From Drosophila pseudoobscura (taxonomy: Eukaryota > Arthropoda > Insecta > Diptera > Drosophilidae): 64,000 bases of DNA. Under the pieces are notes generated by a model. The model searched no databases, had not been told where the DNA came from, and saw only the letters and a program-made list of their open reading frames with translations. Position numbers and translations under genes: made by a program. This document shows, piece after piece, positions 11,255-22,452 of this stretch (positions are counted from its first letter, which is position 1; the number at the start of each line of letters is the position of its first letter). The stretch is taken from positions 19,911,001 through 19,975,000 of the forward strand of contig NC_046683.1 in NCBI RefSeq assembly GCF_009870125.1, in the 5' to 3' direction.

Positions 11255-11459
11255 TGCTGAGGAAATTGTGTATGTCTGGACAGGCCTTGATACACTATAG
11301 TGTGAATGGAGGCTTACTTTCGCTTTCGGTGTCCGTTGTTTATGTAATAAAACTTACGGTTCAAGATAGAGACAGATATTTCACCACAATTGTGTTTGTC
11401 GCCGAATTCAAGTTCACGCACACTCAAACAGTTGAATAGAATGCTGAACAGCTGATGCA

Positions 11460-11467
11460 TATCGATA
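11460..11467. promoter_or_regulatory. DRE (TATCGATA) upstream of COX17
   Basis: A perfect palindromic DREF-binding octamer about 206 bp upstream of the COX17 ATG. DREF sites are common at fly housekeeping and mitochondrial genes. A partial relative (CCGATAGG) follows at about 11476. Confidence 0.6.
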
Positions 11468-11735
11468 TCTACCTACCGATAGGTATGGTGCTCTGAAACA
11501 ATCAGTATTGTAAAAGACCCAAACTCAATGGCAGCTACACTTGGTTTTAATTCGATTTAGCTATATTATTAGGGTTCCACCATGTGATCTTTACGGCTCT
11601 TAGAATGTTTTTTGCGTTTCTACAGCACCCATTAGCTGCTGCCAGTCGGCGTGTACTTGCTCGGCAGATATGGCACTGATATATAACATCCAAAACTAAA
11701 TGTATTTATATTTTTTGTTTTATTTAACTAGTTTA

Positions 11736-12410
11736 CTATGCCGTCTCCATCTTTTCATCCGTCTTACTGCTTTCAACCTCTTCTCCCTGCTTCTTTAAGC
11801 GTTGTAGCATGTTATGCGAGACAAGATCTAACTTTAAATGCTGAACACTCAGGGCACTGCCATCCCAATCCCGTAGCATTTTCAATTTGAGCGGATCGCA
11901 CAGGTTCAGCAGCTCTGCATTGGAGAAAACCCAGTTAAAATGTTTCTTTAACACCATTAGAAAATGTTATGCTTGCCCATTCCGCCGCTCTGGTACTCGT
12001 TGCGCTCCTTTTCAAGTGTAATTGTAATGACGTCTTTGCGAGCCGCATGTTGGTTGGCGCGATGCTTCCCAATCGACTGCTTCAGGGCAATCTGCGCCAG
12101 TTCCTCGTCGAAGCGTTGCAAGTAGAGGGCTATCAGGTCCTCGAACTCCTGGGGACTGAGTGGAGCGGTACGTTCCTCTGCGATGTGGCCCAAGAACCAG
12201 GTCAGCTTTTCGCCCATGATGTTGCTTTTGATGGCATGGCCCAAGCGCACTTTATGTTTGTTGTTTTGACGACGCGCCTTCTTGCCCAGGGCCTTGGTCT
12301 TGCGACTATTTGGGTGTTTGCATTTCTCCAGCTCCTTGCGTAAGTTAGTCTGTGCAAGGGGAATATAATTATGATGATCTACTAAGATATATTTCTAAGA
12401 AACTTGCCAT
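11736..12410 (-). CDS. TMA16: TMA16 homologue (ribosome-biogenesis associated), with two GC-AG introns
   Basis: Three coding exons are read: 12410..12408 (only the ATG), 12349..11977 and 11914..11736, giving 184 aa. Both introns (58 and 62 nt) use GC donors, gcaagt after ATG and gcaagc after GGAATGG. No GT alternative keeps the frame. The protein begins MTNLRKELEKCKHPNSRK. It carries the family core MGEKLTWF, a segment LYLQRFDEELAQIAL, and LRDWDGS near the C-terminus, which parallel human TMA16 (HPYSRK, VGEKLQWF, RYLNRFSSELEQI, FREWD). TMA16 associates with pre-60S particles and nucleoli in yeast and human. AATAAA lies 12 nt after the stop (minus strand, 11724-11719). It is divergent from the BCKDH E2 gene, with a DRE between them. 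Confidence 0.86.
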
Positions 12411-12710
12411 TTTTATGCAGAAAGAACTGTGTTCACGTTTTATAGGGCTTAGTGTTGATAAGTGCTTGAAGAAAGGCACATGTACAATCGATCAGCTGGT
12501 GGTGGGGAAAACTGTTTAGCCCACCAAGGCAAAAGACTGTTTCAAATTTAAATTTTAAAAAAAATTGATTTTCAACGGATTTTAAAATTTTGCAGGTTGC
12601 AATGCAATCAACAGAAATTTAAATTCTTGTATAGAGATTTTGGATACATAAAAATGCTCTTTTGCAGTTACATGTCCACCATCGATCGATCATCTATTAT
12701 GCATATCTAT

Positions 12711-12718
12711 TATCGATA
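12711..12718. promoter_or_regulatory. DRE (TATCGATA) in the divergent promoter between TMA16 and CG5599
   Basis: A perfect DREF octamer in the 430-bp interval between two divergent start codons (12410 minus, 12841 plus). The related strings ATCGATCGAT (about 12681) and AATCGATCAG (about 12486) lie nearby. Shared use by both genes is inference. Confidence 0.6.
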
Positions 12719-12840
12719 GTGCCAGTGATAGGCCAGCTCTATCTAGAACCATCTGTTGTCTGTGTTGTCGCCAAAACACGATCAGCCAGGGCAATTCTAA
12801 TCATTTCCAGAACCCTTTATTCGCTCCCGAACGCAGCTAA

Positions 12841-14565
12841 ATGGCAACACACCTGCTCCGAAATGGAGCTTCCAGCTGGCTTCTCAAGAACTATCTTTCC
12901 CGCCACCAAACAGTGAGTAGATCCAACCAGATTTCCACTTGTTGCTGCCGTTCTCTATTTTCCCTCCAGCGCCTCGCACACAAGATAGTGTTATGTAATC
13001 AACTCCGCATACTCACAACAGTGCCCGAGCGAGAGGGCTATAGTGTGTTGTTTTACAAGTCATAATGCATGCTGCACGTTTCTAAGTGGTGTTCGTATTT
13101 TTTTTTTTACAGCTAAAGCGCTGCCTGCATGTGACTCCTAGCCTGGACAAGACTGTTTCCTTCAATCTGAGCGACATCGGCGAGGGCATCCGCGAGGTGA
13201 CGGTTAAGGAGTGGTTTGTCAAGGTGGGCGACACCGTCGAGCAGTTTGACAATCTATGCGAGGTTCAGTCAGACAAAGCCTCGGTGACCATTACCAGTCG
13301 CTACGATGGCAAAATCACTAAAATCCACCACAGCATCGATGAGATCGCATTGGTGGGCAAGCCCCTGCTGGACTTTGATGTGCTCGACGAGGAGGGTGAC
13401 GAGAATAGCACTGAATCCTCCTCTTCTTCCTCCGATAGCTCCTCCAGCGAAGCGGAGGCTGCCAAACCTTCAGCAGGAGAGGCTGTTTCCATTAATGGGG
13501 GCCGCGTCATCACCCCAGCCACTCCCGCTGTTCGTCGCCTGGCCAAGGAACATCAGCTGGACCTAGCCAATGTGCCGCCTACGGGCAAAAACGGACGCGT
13601 TCTCAAGGGCGATATACTGGAGTATCTGGGGCAGGTGCCTCCCGGCACAAATATCCCTCATCCTACTATTGCCGCCAAGCAGCAGTCTCAGGTAGCCAGA
13701 ACGACTGCTGGTACAGCAGCTGGCATTCCCGCCGATCGTGTGGAGGTGCTAAAGGGTGTGCGCAAGGCCATGCTCAAGGCGATGACCGAATCCCTGGTGA
13801 GTGGAGGAGCCATCCTTTTCAATTCTTAAAGACAATGACATGATATACCCATACTTTCTCCCTGGTCAATAGAAAATTCCGCACTTTGCGTACAGCGATG
13901 AGATCGACATGTCCAATTTGGTGCAGTTCCGGGCCCAGCTGCAGGCAATGGCCAAGGAGAGCGGTGTGCCCAAGCTCACGTTCATGCCGTTCTGCATTAA
14001 GGCGGCCAGCATCGCTCTGACAAAGTATCCGATTGTTAACAGCTCTCTGGACCTGGCCAGCGAGTCACTTGTCTACAAGGGGGCACACAACATAAGCGTG
14101 GCCATCGACACGCCCCAGGGCCTGGTGGTGCCGAACATCAAGAATTGCCAATCGAAGAACATCATTGAGATAGCCAAGGACCTGAATGCGCTGGTGGAGC
14201 GAGGACGCACTGGCTCGCTGACACCCACGGACTTTGCCGACGGCACATTTTCCCTGTCCAACATTGGCATTGTGAGTAGGAGGAAGCTTTCTCCAATGTA
14301 TAAGGCTGTCGAATACTAAACTTTCTTACAGATTGGCGGCACCTATACGCATCCCTGCATTATGGCGCCCCAGGTTGCCATCGGTGCCATGGGCCGAACC
14401 AAGGCTGTGCCGCGCTTCAACGATAAGGACGAGGTGGTCAAGGCACAGATCATGAGCGTCAGCTGGTCGGCCGATCATCGTGTCATCGACGGCGTCACCA
14501 TGGCCAGCTTCTCGAACGTTTGGAAGCAGTATCTGGAGCAGCCGGCTCTCTTCCTGCTGCACTAA
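12841..14565 (+). CDS. CG5599: BCKDH E2: dihydrolipoamide branched-chain transacylase (DBT)
   Basis: Four exons, 12841..12912, 13113..13796, 13873..14271 and 14332..14565, all in phase 0, give 462 aa. An N-terminal mitochondrial presequence ([15 protein letters not shown]) spans the first intron. The lipoyl domain (about residues 38-112) has the lipoylated lysine in VQSDKAS (K79). A Ser- and Glu-rich linker is followed by the E1/E3-binding domain (about 160-197; [11 protein letters not shown]...[11 protein letters not shown]). The catalytic acyltransferase domain (about 225-462) ends with the active-site motif DHRVIDG (H434, D438). It transfers branched acyl groups to CoA in leucine, isoleucine and valine breakdown in the mitochondrial matrix. 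AATAAA at 14912 fits a 350-nt 3' UTR. Short introns and clean motifs indicate an intact gene. Confidence 0.96.
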
Positions 14566-14911
14566 ATCTGGCTTCGGCCTCCGCTCCGACTTTGGTCTGA
14601 CCAACGGATAAGGCTGTTTTGTTGCATTTATCTAGACAAATACGCATTTAATTCTGTTAATCATAAGAGTCCCATGGCCAGGAAAACGGGTGCCGCCGCT
14701 CTCCCCCAAAATGTGCATTTATAGGAGGCAGCTGCTCTGAGCGGCTCCTCGATAGCTTTAAGCTCCTGGCTGGCACACGGCTGCCCTGGACCATGGGTTC
14801 TTTTTAAATTGTTGCCCGCTTTTAAGTCAATAGCCAATCTTAGTTTGTTAAGCTGCCTGTTTCCGTTTACAGTCAAACTGTACTATGTGCAATTATGTTA
14901 AAGCTTTTTTC

Positions 14912-14917
14912 AATAAA
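14912..14917 (+). terminator. Poly(A) signal of CG5599
   Basis: An AATAAA hexamer about 350 nt after the stop codon, followed by U/G-richer sequence. Confidence 0.6.
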
Positions 14918-14939
14918 AATCCAATCGGTTTATGTAAAT

Positions 14940-17900
14940 TCCTCGCAGTCTATTTGCATTCCAGCAACTAATTGGCTTTTATAGGGATTTTTTTTCTTTA
15001 CTATTAGCTCTATTTGTTTAACATTTAGCTGTACGAAGGTAACCTAACGCCTGAATGGGAATGACATAGCTCGCTTAAACGTTGGCTCTTCTGGTAGACA
15101 ATTTTAAACATAATTTATCCACTTGAAAGATGTTTTCTTTTGATTAGAGTATCGTTTTAATATGAAAATTCTTGTTAAGTTGTTAAATTTTTGTATTCAT
15201 TTAAATAATGCTAATAGCTAGTTAAAACTAAATATTAACAAGTGTTGGAGCTATAGCTACTGAGGCCTTAAGTTCTAGGGTAATTGGGTTGATTTTATGT
15301 ACAAAGGTGTTGGAATGAGTATTTACAGTATGCTCGGTTATATTTTGTGAAGGAGATTTGCCGTGACTGGGAATTTGAGGATAGTTTTGGAATTTGCGTT
15401 GGTGGGGTTTGAGATCAGTTGCATGGGGCCTTTGGTATTGAATGATAGGGACCTTTGTGAGGAGAGTAAGGGGCAGGTGTATAGTATGTGTCGTAAGTCT
15501 ATGAACATGTCTTGGGCAATGTTTTGTCAATGTTGTGGGCGTTGGTCAGCTTGGTGTGGCCCAGTCTCAGTCTATGTTAAGTTGTTAAATTCTTGTCAAC
15601 GGATCCATGAACGGATCGGTACATTTGAAATATCGAATGTTTCCTTTGGTCGTATCAGCGCTGCCAACTGATCTCAAACTGCAAGAGGCTAATTTTCATA
15701 TAGACATCATGTAGAAATGGCATTTAATTGATAATGTGCTATGACATTAGACTTTTCTAACTTTGCTGTAAAAAGAGAGACAGTATAGTTAGCAAATTTG
15801 GATCCAAGAAGTGTAACAATCACGCATCTTTGCCGCAGCGCTGCTCCGAGTGCAGCTGAAAAGCCAAGTTGGCACATATATTTCTCTCTTTCTCACTGCA
15901 TGCTTTTCCCACAAGTCCATGTCGGTTTTTGCAACTAGTCAGTTTTATGCTTTTATTTATATTTATATTTTATTTTATATTCAATTGCCAATTTAATTTG
16001 TAATATTTGATGATACTTGTGATGTCGAGCAGCCCTTTTAACCTAAACTATCCTAACCTAGCTCTTTTAGTACTATAGGGTTACTACACATATAGGGTTT
16101 TTCGAAGTTTTTAAATAACAAAGTCATCCGATTTATTTCAGTCAGAAGTTTGTTCCTTGTTTTTCAGTTCATAAGTATAGTTCTGCTTGTGCGGTGTGAA
16201 ATTTTTTACATTTTTACAATTTTTTTACAATTTTCACACTTAGAAGCGGCAGCAATCTGTGAAGCACAGATTTTCCGTGGTGCTACGATCGGCAATTTCT
16301 TAAAATTCAACCAGAAGTTCAAGCTTAGCGTCTGCAAGTGGTACGTAGTTGAAGTGTTCATTTGCCCTGTACATTTTTACATACATATACTGTGGTAACG
16401 CATATTTCAGATGATTCCATGCACTGCAAGCGCTGCTTGCAGTTTGCGCACCTACTAAAAGAAGGTCGTTGCTCAAAACACTGCAGGTCCATTCCATTTG
16501 CATAGGAAATACTCAGCCAGAGTTAGCTGCTTGCTGCTACTCTCAACAGATAATGGAATCCTCACCAATGGTTCTGTGAGTATTTGTGTACAAAGTATTT
16601 TTCAATTGGTTGATCAACATCTTTGCTGGCTGAAGATCAATGGGACCACAGCCTCCAATGGAGCGCCAGCAAAAACCGATTCTTCTGTTACTTCGCACGC
16701 ACCGCCACCATCCATCAAGAAGCGGATTACAATCTGAAGACCTTGACAGGAGGCAGGATGCTAGACTATAATTTCGGCATTTATGTGAGCCATCTCATTA
16801 CGATCATACCATTTGTCTTTAAGAACAACATTGTTCTTCACTGCTGCTGCTGGAGTGGTAACCTCAGCCAGTTGAAGCCTTGATCTCAACTGGCTGGTGA
16901 AGCCACTTCAGCAGCAACAGTCCAGATTAATCTTGTTATTAAAGTCAAAGGTAGGATCGGAGCGAAGGGAAGTCTGGACTTGGAATATTTACTGATATTG
17001 TTTTTATAAAGTAAAATTCAATAAATAAGAACTCGGACTCATTTAAAAAGAATTAAGTATAATCGAGCATGAGCTGTCCCACGCTACAACAGCCATCAAT
17101 ATTTTGTAACTATAGCTGGCATCTACATGCTACATCATCTACCTCACATCTACATGTGATTATCTTTATAGAAAATCGTTTTTCACAACAGCTTGTCTTT
17201 TGACTGTTTGCTTCTACGCTATTTATATGATGACGTTATAAATGGTTGTCAAATTCGTTAAAGACTCTTACATGCTTCACTGTGCGCCGGATGCAAATTC
17301 GATACTATCGACGAGTTTGCTGTAATGGGATTTGCTTTAACATAATCTATGCTGAGCCCATGTTTTGCGGTTTGTTTGCAGCATGCAATTGGCAATTATA
17401 TCGCTCCAGGAGCATGGGGCTTATGTGGATCCATTTCCCATGGCAACAGCAGCATAGGATCGATGGTCGTTCCAGTATCGGAGCTTATCTACATGCTACT
17501 ATCCATTTCGCTACTACATCATAATTATTACATCGGCCTCTCATTTTTGGTGCGTAAATAGTATCTTTTCCTGTACAAAATTGTACAAATTATTATTATT
17601 TATCTGTGATTTATCTCCCATCTCTTCGATGGTCGAAAAAAAACCAAAAACATTGTATGCACAATTCCAAACCTATCGATATTATTGAAAGTGGTGTCGA
17701 TGATTTTGCAGCCTACAGACGCGCACATGCGCAGGTTTGAATTCTCCGAGAATCCAACAAGTGCGGCATGGAAATGGCAATGGATGTGCGGCTCGTGCTC
17801 GCACACTCGCGCACACTTTCCAGCCGACTTCAGCAGTGGAGGAATTTCAACATTCGGCGGGGAAATAGAATAGCCAAACCAACACCACCACACCACACAA
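14940..17900. other. Intergenic stretch with decayed, coding-like pieces
   Basis: Between CG5599 and Rab3-GEF I find no intact gene. A 17-bp direct repeat (TGTTAAGTTGTTAAATT) at 15173-15189 and 15575-15591 brackets about 385 bp of GT-rich sequence. From about 16,290 to 17,560 there are short coding-like runs on the plus strand, such as KFNQKFKLSVCKW, FFCYFARTATIHQEADYN and HAIGNYIAPGAWG, broken by stops and frame changes. I do not recognise the family. It may be an old pseudogene or TE remnant. Confidence 0.35.
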
Positions 17901-17999
17901 GCTCTGGTTGTGGGCGAAGAGGGGTCGTGTGGTGTGTGGTGTGTGGCTGGTTCGGTTGGTTGGCACTGGCGTCCTTTCCGGACTGTCAGTCACACCACG

Positions 18000-18331
18000 A
18001 CCAGCGCAGTCAGCACACACGACAAGCTGAATTCACGGCTCTGTGCTAGCGACGTGCGAAGAAAAGCCAAAGGAAAAAGGAGAGAAAATAACAGCTACTC
18101 TAATTTGTTCATCTGCTTTGTATTTTTTTGCTGTTCAGTGATACCATAGAGAGCAGAAAGCTAATTATTCTCAAAGTGGTACATATTGCTAATATTTCTG
18201 CAGTTGCTGTTTGGGCTGCTCATCTGGTGCTGCCATCTCGCAATGTAAACAGAATGCAACAGCAACCAATCATCACCCATTTTCAATAATTAAAAGTTGG
18301 GAAAACAATAATTAGTTAATAAAATAAAGAG
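18000..18331 (+). other. Probable 5' UTR exon of Rab3-GEF (start approximate)
   Basis: The first Rab3-GEF coding exon is entered through an acceptor at 22446-22447, five bases before its ATG, so the 5' UTR must be spliced from upstream. A strong donor (AAAG-AG|GTAAGT) ends at 18331, in sequence lacking ATG-initiated ORFs of any length. The transcription start was not located; TCAGTC near 17986 is only an Inr-like match. Confidence 0.45.
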
Positions 18332-21300
18332 GTAAGTTATGGAATTTCATTTTATACGCATACATACACGCTTGGCCTGCCGCAGCATTGTGTCTGTATG
18401 TAAATGTATGTATGTACGCGTGTATAGAACAAGAAACGGTATTTTTGTTGGTGCTGCGCTGGTTCTGAGCTGCTTTTCTGCTCTCTTCCCCTTCTCTGCT
18501 TTGCTTTTTCTGCTGTTTATTTGTGTGCTCGAGAGCGTGTGTGTATTTTTTTTGTGCTTAACGATTTTCCAGTGACCTTGTTGCGTACGCAAGAGCGTAC
18601 AAATTTGTGCATGTGTGTGTGTGTGTGTGTGAGTGCTGCTGCTGCTTAGCCTTGTACTCCCACCCATCGCCGCCTCAAGCTGAATCCACGTTCTGCTTTT
18701 GCCTTCCTCTTTCCACACACACACACACACGCACAGAGAGAGATTGTATGTATTTGCCTTCTGCGCATATACATTTTTGGGGCCGACATTTTCGTAGCAT
18801 AGCTTGGAGCGCAATAGGAATTTATGCGGGAGCTTCGAGAGCTCCGATATCCCAGGAATTTTCACTTGGCATATTGCTTGCTCCCTGAATTGGAATGTGT
18901 ATGTGCATAAAGCAGATAGAACGAGGAGTGGAAGTGGGAGTGGAAGTGGGTGAGTGTGTGGCCGGATTGATAAGACCAACCTTTTGTGGCCTTGATGATA
19001 CGGCCTGACTGCGAGTGGTGTGCAATGCCGATGGTTAATGATGATTATGATGTGGCTGGACACCAGTGGCCAGGTGGGGGCCAGGGAATGCAATTGCCGA
19101 GCCCTTTATTGATTTTATGATACCACCAGGCCGGAGGCACGTGCAGGGGCAACAACAAGTCATTCACACCACATGCAGAACGGATAAGGACTTGGGCAGA
19201 GGAATGGAATGGAACAGAATGGAAGCTATGACACTAAATGGAAATTGCAAAGCAAAGCAGACAGCGAAACTGACTGACTGACTGACTGGCTGGCTGACTG
19301 ACAGAAAGACAGACACACAGACGCACAGACACCCAGACAGACAGACTGCCAGTCATGGCCGCCCACTGAAGAGCCTGTGTCCGCTTCGCTTCGCTCCCCT
19401 CCCCTCGCCCCAACTCTAAGTGGCCCGAGTGATGACAGCAGAGAGCTGCTTGCGAAGCAGATGCCTCCCGTCTCCTCGGTCTTGGATCCTTTCCCCTTTC
19501 ATCGCGGCACACGTACATAATTCAGACAAGAAATTCCACTGCACACTTAGGGCGCTTTGCACGAGCTGACTGAAAGATCCGTGGGTTTCTTAGCCACACC
19601 GCATGATGAGCTTCCCCAGCTCCTTCCTTCTCACTTCACTTGTCTCATGCTCGTACTACATAGTCTTTGTGTTCTTCCATACATTTGCAGTAATGGTGAA
19701 GGAGGTGCTTTTCACGATCCGCACACTGCATTCTTGCATTCTTGCATTTCTCTGGCGTTGTTTGTCGTGGAATCATTTGTGGCATGTTTTGTCGTCCTCC
19801 TTCATTTAAGTTTGATTGTTACGTACAAGAGGCGATGTAATCCACCAGCTCTAAAGGACGGAAGCCTTAGCTAAGCTGAGTTTCTCCTGTCGCTTCCTGG
19901 TCACTTAGAGGATTTCTTTGTGTGAGCACCATTTGGGGCATCGCTTCTTGGCAGTCTTGCGTGCGCATTGCGCAAAACAAGGAGAGGTTTGTCCGCTGTT
20001 TCCTGGTCGCTTGAGAGGATTTGCTTTTATACTCGTAAATACATACTTCTAAGCGATTTAACGCTTAATCACTGACCAGTTCAAAGTGGAATGTGCCTTG
20101 TTACAGATATGCTAACTTTTATTGGGGATACTCGATCTTAGATCTCACTTAAGTAGCTGGGCAATGTTCAGGGGCAACAGATACAGTCGACTCCACTGCC
20201 CTCCCCATAGAGAGCAGACGGCAGAGGGCAGTCCAAGCGTCACATCTCCAGCTCCAAGGATGATTTCATAATACGCGTACGCAAAGTGCGCACTGCTCTA
20301 CGACGTTGACAGTTTTTCGGTTAATGACAGTTTCGCTTTCTGTTTGCTATTTATAACTCCGACCAGAGTGGGTCGGCGGTCGGCGAAAGTGTGAGCGAGT
20401 GAGCGAGTGACAGCCTTCACAACCACAACGACATCCATGCTGATGTCATTCCGCGGGGATCCGCGTTCGGAGTCTGTGGTCTGCTGGGGTCCTTTAAGTG
20501 GACAGCCTCGGATGTACATATATGTACATTATATTTTCTCGAAAAATAGCCCTACTTGTGGGCGGTCGCGTAGGGGTGGGTTGCGGGGTACTGCAGTAAC
20601 TGCTGTATGGCTGCAGCCTTGACATGATTCACCCTGACATGTTTTAGCTATTGTGGCAGCTGTGTGGGAGGCGAGGCTGGTTGTCCGAGTGGCTGTCCGG
20701 CTCGTCGGGGTTCTGTGTATGCGCTGGTTGACCAGGAGGCTGCGTTTTTACCTCCTCCCAGCATAATGAAGCTTGTCAGCTGCACGGTTCACGGTTCACG
20801 CTGTATTCGTCCCTCCACTTGACGGCGTGTCACCCGTGATGAATGCGCTGATGATGTGGATGTGGATGTTGATGTTGATTTTGACTTTGGTTCGCGTTTT
20901 GCTCTCTTTTTGCTTTCCCCGTTGGCGGTGGCCTTGAGGAAAAGTTCCACCCAGCAATTGCTGGGTGTTTCGCACGCCAAACGTCACCCTTGCATTCCCC
21001 TGCCACAATACCCCAAACCGAAACTCAAACCCTTTGCCACAGCCATAGCCATTCCCACACCCACTCCCACTGCCACTCCCACTCGACTGACGTCAATGGA
21101 ATTTGCAATTTCTGATTGGGCGCTTTAAAGTATTTCAGCTTTGACATTCAATTTTCCCAGCTGAGCCCCAATCCGCTTTGTTTGCTGCTCGACGGTCTTC
21201 CAGGCGTCCTTCGGCAGCCCCATCCTGTCATCCGCTCTCTCCTTCGACCTCCTCGTTCGGTTGCGCCTGCGGCAAGGTCAGCAGCCAACAAAGAGCAGGC

Positions 21301-22447
21301 CACTGACTTGACTTGACTGAGCCTTGGACGGAGCATCCTTGACGGAGTATGGGAGTTTGTTGTATGGTTGCTTTAGGGAATGGAATCATTTGATTGGACA
21401 TTCCATTCCATTTCCATTCAACGAATCTTTAAGAGTGCGAATCAAATGCAGGCTCGAAACTTTTTATTATTCTTCTTATTATTATTGTTAAAAGGACTTA
21501 TCGAACTTGAATTATGTGGAAGATCTCTTTATGCTTAGGCTTAAGTCCCCAAATGCAGTGCAGGGCCTTCACATAGGATGTGTTCCGATGTTTCCTGCTC
21601 TATTTCAAGGATATACAGATGTCTGTCAGATATCTATTTAAAGTTTTTTATTTAAAATTATTCAAGCTAAGACGTCGCATCGACCCCTATTCTCTGGCTA
21701 CTCAGGGTTGACAAATTCCTGGGCATTCCATTGGCCCACACTGTCGTTTCAGTACTTGACATTCTATTGCCCCATAATGTCCGAATGTCGTCCCAATGGG
21801 AGCCCACAGAACTGTTTGGGAGTCATTACATTCTATTAGTTTCAATAGCGCTTGGGATTAGGTTCCTTTTTTGAGTTCCAGCCCATTTGAATGTATGCGT
21901 GCACACGTATTATCACGCATATGAGCTGTAAGCTTTACCTTCGAATTTTTTAAAGTATTGTGACACTTTTTGAAGAAACTTGTCCCACATGATCAGAAGA
22001 ATTGTTATTTCGATCCAGATAGTACCAGTGGCTTCGTTTTAGTATCGTTGGAAACGTTGGAATATGCAGTTTCCTACGTAGATACGAATATGTCTACATA
22101 GGTCAGTCCTTAATGAATAGAAAAGGTATGGTTATGGATTTTAGTTGCTTCGAATGAAGAGCATAAGCACAGAATGGCCCCAATGGAGGTCAGGGGGTGG
22201 GTCACACCCCAATCGTGAAACACTATGCAATTAATTACAACAGAATTACAGCATGCGTATTAGCTCTCTCCTTTAATAGGTTGTGTCGGGCTGTCGATGT
22301 CCCCTCAAGGATTCCATAGGTGGCCATTCGCTTTCTTAGGAGAGTGGCCTTGGCTTTAATGGCGGCAGCAGTCGTTGCGGCACTTTTATGAGCTTTGATG
22401 TAGTCTGTAGCTTAATGCTTAAAACTTACCCTCTCGTTCTTTTGCAG
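18332..22447 (+). other. Large 5' UTR intron of Rab3-GEF (inferred)
   Basis: About 4.1 kb with no convincing coding sequence. It contains (TG)n near 18616-18632, (AC)n near 18715-18731, and CTGA/CAGAC short-repeat tracts at 19266-19347. TGTGGATG-like repeats lie around 20850-20880, and CCACTCCCACTGCC repeats around 21055-21085. The 248-codon minus-strand open frame at 18.35-19.09 kb arises from these simple repeats. Such long first introns in neuronal fly genes often hold enhancers; none is identifiable by eye. Confidence 0.4.
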
Positions 22448-22452
22448 CGAGG

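Noticed and set aside
18347-19093. A 248-codon minus-strand open frame
   Set aside because: It runs through TG/AC microsatellites (His-Thr and Cys-Val runs) inside the Rab3-GEF 5' intron, with no domain and no coding codon bias.
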